A stretch of DNA of 64,000 nt from Verrucomicrobiota bacterium (GTDB taxonomy: Bacteria; Verrucomicrobiota; Verrucomicrobiia; Opitutales; Opitutaceae). The notes below the pieces were generated by a model. The model had not been told where the DNA came from. It ran no database searches and saw only the letters and a program-made list of their open reading frames with translations. This document shows positions 8,934 through 16,971 of this stretch, one piece after another; the stretch's first letter is position 1; each line of letters starts with the position of its first letter. The translations under genes were made by a program, and so were the position numbers. Location of the stretch: positions 1 to 64,000 of the forward strand of contig JAUWBF010000004.1 of assembly GCA_030601755.1 (NCBI GenBank). Reading direction: 5' to 3'.

Positions 8934-9311
8934 CGCGCTACGTAAATGAGCTGGGGAGACATCGTCTCCTCGAGATGCATGGCGCTTATGCAGTGCGGCC
9001 TACTTGCTTATTCGTGCGCCCTGCGGCTTGACGTTCTGCGTAATACGATAATGAATGTTGTTCACACCCCATGGCATCCACCGGACAACTTCAAGCGAGT
9101 GCTGTCGCGAGCAATGAGCTCGTGATCTTTCCCTCCGTGCCCGGGGCGAAGGTCGCGTAACGCATCGGATACGTCCGAAGGTTACGTTCGTCCCCGGGTT
9201 GACCCTGCTAGAAGTCCCCTGCGCCCCTGTTCCGGGCGTTGTTTTGTATCGCCATTCCTCCTTGAGCAATGGGGCCTGTTTGTGCCCCGCCAGGAGGGGG
9301 CGCCCCCTGTC
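8934..9311. other. Gap between ClC and the Rnk-like gene
   Basis: No convincing gene. A frame on the minus strand (9000-9362) gives an Arg/His-rich sequence without family resemblance. At 9035-9051 a 17-mer retains the core and right half of the MarR-type palindrome (CGTAATACGATA) but not the left arm; it may be a decayed or weak site. Confidence 0.4.
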
Positions 9312-9722
9312 ATGCCCATGCTCCCTATGATTAAATCCATCACTCTCTCCAAGTCTGACCATATCATGCTTCAGGCTTATGTTGAACGCTCTCGGTTCTT
9401 GTCATCGCAAGCTCGCGAGTCGTGGCAGAGTCTCGGCGAAGAGCTTCGACAAGCCTACGTCGTGCCCGATTATCAGGTTCCCGCGAATGTCGTCCGTATA
9501 GGCTCGGCGTTCACCGTGAGTTATCTGGACACCGATGAACGTGAGACGTTCGTCCTCGTTCATCCTGAGCTGGGGAATATTGCGGAAGGCCGCCTCTCCA
9601 TAACCACGCCCTTGGGAATGGCTGTTATCGGTTTCGCTGCCGGCGATGAAATCGACTGGGTAATGCCCCGTGGACTTCGTCGTCTCCGCCTGGTGGCGGT
9701 GAAACCTCCCCATGACCACTGA
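9312..9722 (+). CDS. Rnk / GreA-GreB C-terminal domain protein
   Basis: A 136-residue protein of the Rnk (regulator of nucleoside diphosphate kinase) type: a short N-terminal helical part, then the GreA/GreB-like C-terminal fold (VRIGSAFTVSYLDTDERETF, TPLGMAVIGFAAGDEIDW). Rnk proteins bind RNA polymerase near the secondary channel without the cleavage finger. Start chosen at ATG 9312, 14 bases after AGGAGG at 9291-9297; ATG at 9318 or 9327 is possible. The next gene, a cupin, follows after 33 bases. Confidence 0.85.
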   Translation: MPMLPMIKSITLSKSDHIMLQAYVERSRFLSSQARESWQSLGEELRQAYVVPDYQVPANVVRIGSAFTVSYLDTDERETFVLVHPELGNIAEGRLSITTPLGMAVIGFAAGDEIDWVMPRGLRRLRLVAVKPPHDH

Positions 9723-9755
9723 AATAACCTTCTGAATCAATTAAACCAAAGTAAC

Positions 9756-10121
9756 ATGAATTCGAATACACATATGCAGTCCATCCCGGCATCCCCGTGG
9801 TCCTTTAGTCAAAGCCTTCCTTCACAGGACGGCTTGGACTCTGAAATCCTCTTGCTTGCCCCCGGTGCCGAACACGAATTGCCGTCCATCGCTCGCAGCA
9901 GGGCGTTCTTCACGATAAGCGGGAGTGTCACCGTCTCGGAGGAGTCCTCGAATCACATCATTTCGGCCGATAATCTGGTCACTGTTCCCAAGAGTCGTCC
10001 CTATGTGGTGCATAATAGGGGGGACACTGCAGCCAAGGTTCTCGTGCTGGCACTCCCTGCACCTCGAGTCGAATGGAGGCTTTTTGTTCCAGGTGAACCC
10101 GATATCCCCACATCCGACTAG
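9756..10121 (+). CDS. Small cupin-fold protein
   Basis: A 121-residue single-domain cupin-like protein: SRAFFTISGSVTVSEESSNH, then ADNLVTVPKSRPYVVHNRGD and AAKVLVLALP match the two cupin beta-hairpin regions, though the metal-binding histidines of cupin motif 1 are missing, so it is probably not a metalloenzyme. Its TAG stop lies inside a CTAG that resembles the end of the neighbouring insertion element, so the natural C-terminus may have been altered. Confidence 0.65.
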   Translation: MNSNTHMQSIPASPWSFSQSLPSQDGLDSEILLLAPGAEHELPSIARSRAFFTISGSVTVSEESSNHIISADNLVTVPKSRPYVVHNRGDTAAKVLVLALPAPRVEWRLFVPGEPDIPTSD

Positions 10122-10188
10122 GTATAGTGGAGCACGAGTTGGTCTTGCAATTTGTGTCAATCGACACGCCTAGTCTTTGAAGACTAGG
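10116..10188. repeat. Cluster of CTAG sites, possible decayed insertion-element ends
   Basis: Three CTAG tetramers lie at 10118, 10170 and 10184. The segment 10169-10188 is an inverted repeat (CCTAGTCTT, two bases, AAGACTAGG). The segment from 10116 begins GACTAGGT and reaches CACGAG after nine bases, like the IS5 left end (GACTAGGT, eight bases, CACGAG). The piece 10116-10175 starts with GACTAGG and ends with its complement, so it may be the remnant of an earlier related element. Confidence 0.4.
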
Positions 10189-11021
10189 TGCTGTCGTCAC
10201 GAGATTATGTTGATATGGCGGCAACGGCATCGACGGATGCTTGAATGAAGCAAAGCCATCGGCGACATGACATCTCAGATCGGGTGTGGGCGATATTGGA
10301 ACCGCTGCTGCCGGGGCGCGAGGGCGGCTGGGGAGGGGTTGCGCGGGACAATCGGCAGTTCATCAATGCGGTGTTATGGATACTGCGCACGGGTTCGCCG
10401 TGGCGTGATTTACCGCCGGACTACGGGGACTGGAAGAACACGCACCGCAGGTTTTGCCGCTGGCGGGACAAGGGGCAGTGGGAGGGGTTGCTTCAGGGGT
10501 TGATCAAGGAGCCGGATTTCGAGTGGCTCATGATCGACGCCAGCCACGTCAAGGCGCATGCGCACGCAGCCGGGGCGGTCGGGGGCACCGAGGACATCGG
10601 TCTGACAAAAGGGGGCGAAACACCAAGATACATCTGGCCGTGGATGCGCATGGTATGCCGGTCCGAGTCATTATTACGGCAGGTCCCGTGGCTGATTGCA
10701 CACAAGCTGAGGAGTTGATCAGGGGCTTGCCCGCCCAGTGCCTGCTGGCCGACAAAGGCTACGATACCGACGCCATCGCCGCAGCCGCCCAGGCTGGCGG
10801 CATGGAGCCGGTCATCCCGCCGCGCAGCAATCGCAAGCAGCCCCGCCAATACGACCGCCACCTCTACAAGCTGCGCCATTTGGTCGAAAACGCCTTCATG
10901 AAGCTCAAGGGCTGGCGTGGCATCGCCACCCGCTACGCCAAGCGAACCTCATCTTATCTGGCTGCCGTTCACATCCGCTGCGCAATCCTCTGGGCCAACA
11001 TCTCGTGCCGACACCACCTAG
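10184..11021 (+). mobile_element. IS5-family insertion sequence (IS427-like), about 830 bp
   Basis: The terminal inverted repeats 10184-10205 and 11000-11021 match at 20 of 22 positions. Both ends carry CTAG, read as the target duplication (10184-10187 and 11018-11021), leaving an 830-bp element whose ends read GGTG[C/G]TGTCG. Size, ends and a frameshifted DDE transposase fit the IS427/IS1031 subgroups of IS5. The right copy of CTAG supplies the TAG stop of the FAD-GH78 gene. Confidence 0.85.
10245..11017 (+). CDS. IS5-family transposase, two frames joined by a frameshift
   Basis: The first frame (10245 to about 10610) encodes the N-terminal DUF4096-like domain (SDRVWAILEPLLPGREGGWG) and the first catalytic Asp in MIDASHVKAHAHA. 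Homology continues in the -1 frame after AAAAGGGGG at 10607-10615: KIHLAVDAHGMPVRVIITAG, the second Asp in LLADKGYDTDAI, and the Glu in LVENAFMKLKGWRG. All three DDE residues survive, and the A4G5 run is a plausible programmed slip site. The downstream frame has no stop inside the element and reads on into flanking DNA, so the C-terminus depends on the insertion site or a stop has been lost. Confidence 0.85.
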
Positions 11022-14000
11022 CCCGGCACCCGTTCGCCGTGCTTCCGCCGAACCACCTCGACATTGGCAGGAGCACACACACTCAACATCACGAGACCAT
11101 CTTCACCACGTTCCGCGCGAACACGGATCGGACCGCGAATCGTCGGCACGACACCTTCGACGTAATCCAAATCACCGATTTGTGGATCAATCAGCACGCG
11201 ACCGTAGCCCGGCTCGAGCGGACGAACGCCGAGGATGTAACGCGCGGCGACATTAATCGGGGCGGTCGCCCAAGCATGGTTCCAGTCCTGGTTTGGCTTG
11301 AGGCTCTGGTCCCATGCCTCCCAGGTCAGCGTGGCGTCGTGATCGAGCATGTTGACCCAACTGCGCAGCCCGCCGCCGGTGATCAAACCGATGGCATGAC
11401 TCGCCTCGCCCGCCTCGAACAACCCATCCAGCAAATACTGCGCGGGATAGACCGAGCAGGCCATGCCACGCGACTTCAGGTAGCCGGCCACCGAGGCCTT
11501 GTGCTCCTCCGGCACGAGGCCGAACGCCAACGCGAACAGGTTGCCGTGCTGCGACACATGATCGCTGCCCTCGCCGTCGACATAGACTCCCCGGGCGGCG
11601 TCAAACAGCCGTTCGTTGAACACGCGCCGGACCTGCACGGCCTCACGGGCAAACATCCCCGCATCCTCGGCCCGACCCAGCACCGCCGCGATGCGCGACA
11701 TCAGCTCGAGCACGCGATGGTGGAACGCGTTCACGACCGTGTTCACATCGCGGAAATCAAACTCGTCACGCTCCACCGACGGCCAGTCGACCAGGTCTCC
11801 GACATCCGTGCGCTTAGATTCCGGATCACGCAGCCGACCGGTCATCAGCAGACCGTCCTCGCGCCGATGCTCCAGCAGCATCTTTACCGTGCGAAGAATA
11901 TCGTAGCAGCGGCTCAGCGATCGCTCGTCGCCCGTGGCCTCGTAGTCAGTCCAGGCCATGAACACCGAGTGCTGCTTCCACTCGGTCGGCCACGTCGGAT
12001 GCTTCAGCAGGTATTCGTGGGTGCGACGCGCCAGCGAGAACTCCCGGTCCACAGCGTAGTGGCTGAGCTGGTTGATGTAGGCATCGGCCTCGTAGGGAAT
12101 ACGCTCGCGGTCGCCATCGACATAAAACCCCGCGAATGTCGTCGCACGAATCGTGTGGTGGCAAAGCTCCCAAACCTTGTTCAGCACCGCGTCCGAAGAA
12201 TCGAAAACAGCCGCGTCGCCATCGAACGGATACTCGATCCGCATCAGAAACCCCGAGTGAACCGACACGCCCGGAACCACGTCCACCTCGGCGAAACGGA
12301 ACGGCATGACCACGCCCAGACTCGCGGGTAGATGAATCGCTGCCGGCCCGGTGTTGCGCGCGTCGGCGACCAAGGGCACGCGATAGCGCCGCCGCCCAGC
12401 CCGCACAGCCAGCCGAGACTCAGCGTAACGCACCGATCCCGGCGGCGAACGATCCAGCGCCCCGTCGCGCCACGCTTCACTCATGCGCACGACCAACTCG
12501 GCGTCGTCGGCCACGCACTCGACATCCAACTCCAACCAACCAAAGGCCTGACGCCCAAAGTCCATGGTCCATCCGCCCGACGATTGCTCCAGCCGCACCG
12601 CTGACACCTCGACGATCTCGAGTTCGTAGGCGCTGACTTCACCCGCGTCCTCCTTGGTCGCGTCGCCTTTCGGCAAGCCGGTGACAAAAAGCTGTGGCGC
12701 CGCCCACGGACTCGGCTCCGTTTCGCCGGATAGCCAGGTGCGCACGGTCCACCAAAGGCGTTCTCCCGCCTGTAACGGCGCACCGCCATAGGGCACGTTC
12801 AACGACTGCGCCGACTCGACTTGCCCGCTATCCCATAGATCGCCCTCCAGCTGCAGACACCCCGGGCGACGACCCACGCGGATCTGATACGCGCTCTGCG
12901 CAGGACCGGGTCGCCCGCCGTTGACCATCCAGCCAAAGGTCGGGCACGTCGTGCGCAACACCGTGCGCTCGGGGTGAGCCAGCAAATCACACAGCAGGCC
13001 GGCCGGGGCTTTATTCGACAAATGCATGGGGTTTGGGGTCACGTCGGCAGCATCAGGAACGATGGCACCGTGACAACGCAACAGCGTCCGCACCTCGCCC
13101 AGTGGCACTTCGCGCAACTCGCGCCCCGTGCTTGCCGCCAGCGCCGCGACCGCGCCAGCCACCTGCCCCATGGCCATGCCCGAGGCCTGCACGCGAAACG
13201 CCGAGTTGGCCTCCTGATCGCCCGATGCGCAGCGACCGGCCACGATCAGTCGGCGGCTGCCCTTAGGCAGTTGCGCACCCAGCGGAATCGTCGGGAACAC
13301 GCCCTCCTGCAGATAACGCGTGTCGATGCCGCCCTTGCCCGCTGCCGAGTGCAGGTCGATAGGATAAAAACTATGGCACAGTGAGTCCGCCCACACGCGC
13401 CCCGTCACATAATCCTCGCGCGTGATGCGTGTCTCGCCGTCGATCGTCACCGTTTCGCGGATACCGCACTCCGAAGCGCATGACTCGATGCTGAAGTTCT
13501 CCAGTCCGGGCCGGCCGCGCAGAAACCGCACGATGCGCAACATCGCCGCCCGCGCCTCCAGCTCCGCTCGTGTCCGCCCCTCGCTGGTCGATCCGTCCAC
13601 GCCAGGCACGTGGATCGAGTTCGCGCCGCGATTAAACAAAAACGCCGACACCGGCCGGTTGGCCGCCTGGAAATCCGATCGCAGCATGCGCCCCGCGGCG
13701 ACTTCCTCGACGAACGCCTGCTCCAGCGCGTCCTGATCGAGTTCCTCAAACACGTAGCCGCCCGCGCGCATCACCAACGTGCCCGGTTGCAACGCCGCGT
13801 TGCGCCGCAGCGGCAGGCCGGCCAGCGCCACCAGATTCGCGTCGGCCGTGCAGTCGACCAGCACTCCGGCCCGGACCTCGCGCAGCCCCTCCTTGCCACA
13901 CAGCGTGACGGTCCAGCCGTCGGGCTCGGATCGCACTTGCCCAGCCATGGTGTGAAACAACACGTCCGCACCGGACTCCATCACCAGCCGGTCTGCGACC

Positions 14001-14320
14001 GCAGCGTGCACCGGGATGTTCACCGACACCTGCATGCGCCAATGCCGTCCCTCGCGCCACGCGGCGAAGTCCGGTAGCGCACCGCCCGCCTCGCGCACCG
14101 AGGTGGTCACCCACTCCCAGCCGATGCCCGCAATCACCTGACGCCCCCACGCGTGAAACAACCCCGGGAAATTGACTCCGGCCACCGTGGTCGTGCCGCC
14201 AAGCATGCCGTTCTTTTCGACCAGCAGCGTGCGCGCGCCCGCCCGGGCCGCCTGCACTGCGGCCACCACGCCGGCGGACCCGCCGCCGACCACCATCACG
14301 TCATATTCGGAAGAGATCAT
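11018..14320 (-). CDS. FAD-dependent oxidoreductase fused to a GH78 rhamnosidase-like enzyme
   Basis: A 1100-residue fusion. Residues 1 to about 430 are an FAD_oxidored-type flavoprotein: the dinucleotide-binding YDVMVVGGGSAGVVAAVQAA, then GMLGGTTTVAGV, and the C-terminal FAD loop VAGRCASGDQEANSAFRVQA. From about 450 to the end it is a family 78 glycoside hydrolase: N-terminal beta domains, then a six-hairpin barrel with DGDRERIPYEADAYINQLSH (general acid region, about 735) and ATLTWEAWDQS (base region, about 998). No signal peptide is seen, so it is probably cytoplasmic. Start chosen at MISSEYD. It is divergent from an AraC regulator, and the TAG stop lies in the CTAG of the IS insertion. 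Confidence 0.88.
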   Translation of the reverse strand: MISSEYDVMVVGGGSAGVVAAVQAARAGARTLLVEKNGMLGGTTTVAGVNFPGLFHAWGRQVIAGIGWEWVTTSVREAGGALPDFAAWREGRHWRMQVSVNIPVHAAVADRLVMESGADVLFHTMAGQVRSEPDGWTVTLCGKEGLREVRAGVLVDCTADANLVALAGLPLRRNAALQPGTLVMRAGGYVFEELDQDALEQAFVEEVAAGRMLRSDFQAANRPVSAFLFNRGANSIHVPGVDGSTSEGRTRAELEARAAMLRIVRFLRGRPGLENFSIESCASECGIRETVTIDGETRITREDYVTGRVWADSLCHSFYPIDLHSAAGKGGIDTRYLQEGVFPTIPLGAQLPKGSRRLIVAGRCASGDQEANSAFRVQASGMAMGQVAGAVAALAASTGRELREVPLGEVRTLLRCHGAIVPDAADVTPNPMHLSNKAPAGLLCDLLAHPERTVLRTTCPTFGWMVNGGRPGPAQSAYQIRVGRRPGCLQLEGDLWDSGQVESAQSLNVPYGGAPLQAGERLWWTVRTWLSGETEPSPWAAPQLFVTGLPKGDATKEDAGEVSAYELEIVEVSAVRLEQSSGGWTMDFGRQAFGWLELDVECVADDAELVVRMSEAWRDGALDRSPPGSVRYAESRLAVRAGRRRYRVPLVADARNTGPAAIHLPASLGVVMPFRFAEVDVVPGVSVHSGFLMRIEYPFDGDAAVFDSSDAVLNKVWELCHHTIRATTFAGFYVDGDRERIPYEADAYINQLSHYAVDREFSLARRTHEYLLKHPTWPTEWKQHSVFMAWTDYEATGDERSLSRCYDILRTVKMLLEHRREDGLLMTGRLRDPESKRTDVGDLVDWPSVERDEFDFRDVNTVVNAFHHRVLELMSRIAAVLGRAEDAGMFAREAVQVRRVFNERLFDAARGVYVDGEGSDHVSQHGNLFALAFGLVPEEHKASVAGYLKSRGMACSVYPAQYLLDGLFEAGEASHAIGLITGGGLRSWVNMLDHDATLTWEAWDQSLKPNQDWNHAWATAPINVAARYILGVRPLEPGYGRVLIDPQIGDLDYVEGVVPTIRGPIRVRAERGEDGLVMLSVCAPANVEVVRRKHGERVPG

Positions 14321-14397
14321 CGTTCGCAAAAGGGGTTGAGGAACCCCCCGATGCTCGGCGCGGACCACGATTGCCTCAACGCGCGACGCTTCACAAA

Positions 14398-14417
14398 TTT
14401 ATAATAAATGTTATAAA
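14398..14417. promoter_or_regulatory. AT-rich inverted repeat in the FAD-GH78 / AraC divergent region
   Basis: TTTATAA (14398-14404) and TTATAAA (14411-14417) are separated by six bases in an otherwise GC-rich gap between divergent starts at 14320 and 14426. It is probably a core promoter or regulator site; the repeat ends eight bases before the AraC ATG. Confidence 0.45.
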
Positions 14418-14425
14418 AACAGCCG

Positions 14426-15310
14426 ATGGCCGATTCCGCCCACCTCATTGAAGCCCGCTCCGCGCTGAGTCGACGCCTGCGCTTCGCCGACTGGTCGGCC
14501 CTGCGCTACGCGTTGCTCTGGTGCTATGACGGGCCCGTGCCCAAGAGCGGACAGGAGGGCGATTTTTCCCAGCCCAACTTATCGTGCTGGCTGGTCCGCA
14601 AGGGTCGCGTAACCGTGACCGCGGCGGGCCGGTCGGTGACCGCCAAGGCCGGGCAATGGATCTTCGTGGCGATGCCGAGCCGTCATCAATCATTCAGCCC
14701 CGGCGCGGAGATCCTCTCCATGCACGTCCACCTGTCGTGGCCGGGCGGCGAGCCCCTGATGGAGCAAAAACACAGCCTCGTCTTCTCCGCCTCCGACCAC
14801 CCCGAACTGGAACGCCGGGCGTTGTCCCTGGTGCGTTTGGTGAAGCGACACTTCCCCAACGCCTCTGCCTTTCTCTCCCGCGAGCCCTGTTCGCTACCGC
14901 TCTACCTGGAGATTCAAAACCACCTGCCCCGCTGGATCACCGCCTACCTTGAGGTGCAGGCTGCGCACGGCGTGCATCCGCGGCGACTCGACGTCGACGA
15001 CAACCGCCTGCTGCAAGTCTGGGCCGAGCTTGACCGCCTGCCGCTGGGCCGGCGTTTTTCCGAGACCGCGCTCGTGAAAGGCGCGCCGCTGGCTCGCTCG
15101 CAGCTCAACGCGTTGTTCACACGCGCCGCCGGCCTGACCCCGCGGCGCTACTTCGAGCAACGCAAACTCGACGCCGCGCGCCAGCTGCTGACCACGCCCG
15201 GCGTCAGCCTCAAGGAGATCGCGGCCGACCTCGGCTTCCGCCACGGCTCACACTTCAGCCAGTGGTTCAAGCGCCTCCACGGCGCGCCGCCGTCGAGCCT
15301 CCGCGGTTAA
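14426..15310 (+). CDS. AraC-family transcriptional regulator
   Basis: A 294-residue regulator. The N-terminal part (about 25-125) is a cupin-like sensor (RKGRVTVTAAGRSVTAKAGQ, then SPGAEILSMHVHLSWPGG). The C-terminal 100 residues carry the paired AraC helix-turn-helix, with LTPRRYFEQRKLDAARQLL and ISLKEIAADLGF-like VSLKEIAADLGFRHGSHFSQ. Divergent from the FAD-GH78 gene, its likely target. It is paralogous to the regulator at 16017-16883; both share an N-terminal W.YDG.VP motif. Confidence 0.92.
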   Translation: MADSAHLIEARSALSRRLRFADWSALRYALLWCYDGPVPKSGQEGDFSQPNLSCWLVRKGRVTVTAAGRSVTAKAGQWIFVAMPSRHQSFSPGAEILSMHVHLSWPGGEPLMEQKHSLVFSASDHPELERRALSLVRLVKRHFPNASAFLSREPCSLPLYLEIQNHLPRWITAYLEVQAAHGVHPRRLDVDDNRLLQVWAELDRLPLGRRFSETALVKGAPLARSQLNALFTRAAGLTPRRYFEQRKLDAARQLLTTPGVSLKEIAADLGFRHGSHFSQWFKRLHGAPPSSLRG

Positions 15311-15320
15311 ACGCGCGGCT

Positions 15321-15977
15321 TCAGACGAACAGGTCCGGCAGATCCGCCCACTGCGCGTCGGGGTCGGCGGTGATGCGGGCGATCTTGGCGTCAAACGCCG
15401 CCCACTGCTCATCGGTGCACAGCTCGTAGCTGTGTCCCCAGAAATAGAATACAGGACAGCCGGTGGCCTTGACCGCGTCGTAGCGCTCCCAAAAGTCTTC
15501 CTTCAGAAAGTGACGGTCCGAGTGGTATTTCATCGGATCGGCCGGCGGGAAACCCGGCTCCACGTTTTTGGTCGTGCGGGCGTAAACATGCCCGGCCTCG
15601 CGCACCACGTCCGCCGTGGCGTCGTCATAGTCACCGAACGGATACACAAAGCCGAGCACCGGCTGCTGGAACCAGTCTTGGAGAATCTTGCGCGCGTCGA
15701 AGACCTCGCTCCGCCACTGCTCCAGCGGGATGCGCGTCGGCCACGGGTGCGTCATCGAATGGTTCGCGATGGTGAAGCCGTCATAAACGGAGCTCAGCTC
15801 GGAACGCGCGAGGCGTTGGATGACCTTGCCCCATTTCTCGTTGTGCCCGCCCTGACGGGTCTCCTTGTGCGTGGCGGGGTTCAGGTTGAACGAGGCCTTC
15901 GCCCCGTGCTTCCGGAGAATTTCGATCAGGCGGATGTCGTCATTGACGCCATCATCCCAGCATTGGACCACTTTCAT
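15321..15977 (-). CDS. NodB-type polysaccharide deacetylase
   Basis: A 218-residue carbohydrate esterase family 4-like enzyme. The first motif is QCWDDG with D8/D9 in place of TFDDG, and the zinc histidines are H73 and H77 in NHSMTHP. FVYPFGDYDDATADVVREAG is motif 3 and FYFWGHSYELC the last. There is no signal peptide, so it probably acts on an intracellular oligosaccharide. Immediately downstream of the AraC gene at 16017-16883 and on the same strand, 39 bases apart. Confidence 0.9.
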   Translation of the reverse strand: MKVVQCWDDGVNDDIRLIEILRKHGAKASFNLNPATHKETRQGGHNEKWGKVIQRLARSELSSVYDGFTIANHSMTHPWPTRIPLEQWRSEVFDARKILQDWFQQPVLGFVYPFGDYDDATADVVREAGHVYARTTKNVEPGFPPADPMKYHSDRHFLKEDFWERYDAVKATGCPVFYFWGHSYELCTDEQWAAFDAKIARITADPDAQWADLPDLFV

Positions 15978-16016
15978 AGGGTAAAGAGGTCATCACGACA
16001 TGTTCGCCGTCTGCGG

Positions 16017-16883
16017 TCAATGCCCCGCGCCGCGCGCCTCTCCCGGCGTCAGGCCCGTCGCCTGCTTGAACCAGCGGCAGAAGTGCGCCGCCGATCCGAA
16101 ACCGAGCGCGTAGGCGACTTGTTTCACCGTGGCGTTCTCGTCGCCCAGCGCCGCCCTCGCCGACTCCAGCCGGCGCTTTTGCAGATATGCCCGCGGCGTC
16201 ACCGCGCAGCCTTGCACGAACAGCCGGTCCAGGTGACCCGCGCTCAGGCCGACCCGCGCCGCCAGCTCGCGCTCGCGAAACGCCCGCGACCACGGCCAGC
16301 GGTCCAGCTCGCGCAACGCCGCCATCACGCGCGGGTCCAGCCCGCCCATGCGCTCGGGCGTCACCCCGGCCGCCACCACCGCCGCGAGATACGCCCGCAC
16401 CCAGCGCGAGAACAGTTGCTGCAACGCGAAGTAGGTCTCCATGCCCACCTCCGTGCGCCAGAGGTCCAGCCTCACCCCGGGAAACTCGCGCCGCACGAGC
16501 TTCACCAACGCCGTCGCCGCGCGCCCCAGCTCCGGCGCGCTTCCCGCCGGCAGCACCAGAGGTTCGCGGAGCAACGCGTCGCCCGACGGCCACTCGAGGC
16601 GAAAGCTCACCGAGAGGATCTCCGCGTCGTCGGAAAATTCCTGCCACGCCCCGGCCGCGTCCAACAACATCCACTCACCCGCGCGCGCCCGCCACGTCCA
16701 GCCGGACTTGCGCAACACCACGCCGCCCCGCCGCAACCACCAGGCCGCCAGAAAACCCTCGCGCGTGGGCGAACGGCGGTTCTCCGGAGGCACCGCGCCG
16801 TCGTAGGCCCACACCAGACGCGACTGGAGCGTGCCCCAATCCTCGACCGTCAGGCGCGCGCCCGTTTGTCCATTCGCCGGCAT
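16017..16883 (-). CDS. AraC-family transcriptional regulator
   Basis: A 288-residue paralogue of the regulator at 14426-15310: N-terminal sensor with LVWAYDGAVPPENRRS and AEILSVSFRLEWPSGD, C-terminal double HTH (RVGLSAGHLDRLFVQGC and TVKQVAYALGFGSAAHFCRW). Start chosen at ATG MPANGQ; a TTG ten codons upstream keeps the frame open. Two copies of TTGTGC, 23 bp apart (16883 and 16906), lie in the gap to the divergent FAD-oxidoreductase gene and could be AraC half-sites. Confidence 0.9.
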   Translation of the reverse strand: MPANGQTGARLTVEDWGTLQSRLVWAYDGAVPPENRRSPTREGFLAAWWLRRGGVVLRKSGWTWRARAGEWMLLDAAGAWQEFSDDAEILSVSFRLEWPSGDALLREPLVLPAGSAPELGRAATALVKLVRREFPGVRLDLWRTEVGMETYFALQQLFSRWVRAYLAAVVAAGVTPERMGGLDPRVMAALRELDRWPWSRAFRERELAARVGLSAGHLDRLFVQGCAVTPRAYLQKRRLESARAALGDENATVKQVAYALGFGSAAHFCRWFKQATGLTPGEARGAGH

Positions 16884-16971
16884 TGTGCGCAAATTCGTCA
16901 ATCTTTTGTGCAATCATGGCAATCCCCTTCCCTTGGCCTCGGACGGGGCCGGCGTCAGTCTGGGCGGCATC

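Noticed and set aside
9000-9362. 120-codon frame on the minus strand after ClC
   Set aside because: The sequence is basic and low in hydrophobic residues, has no family match, and overlaps the Rnk-like gene start.
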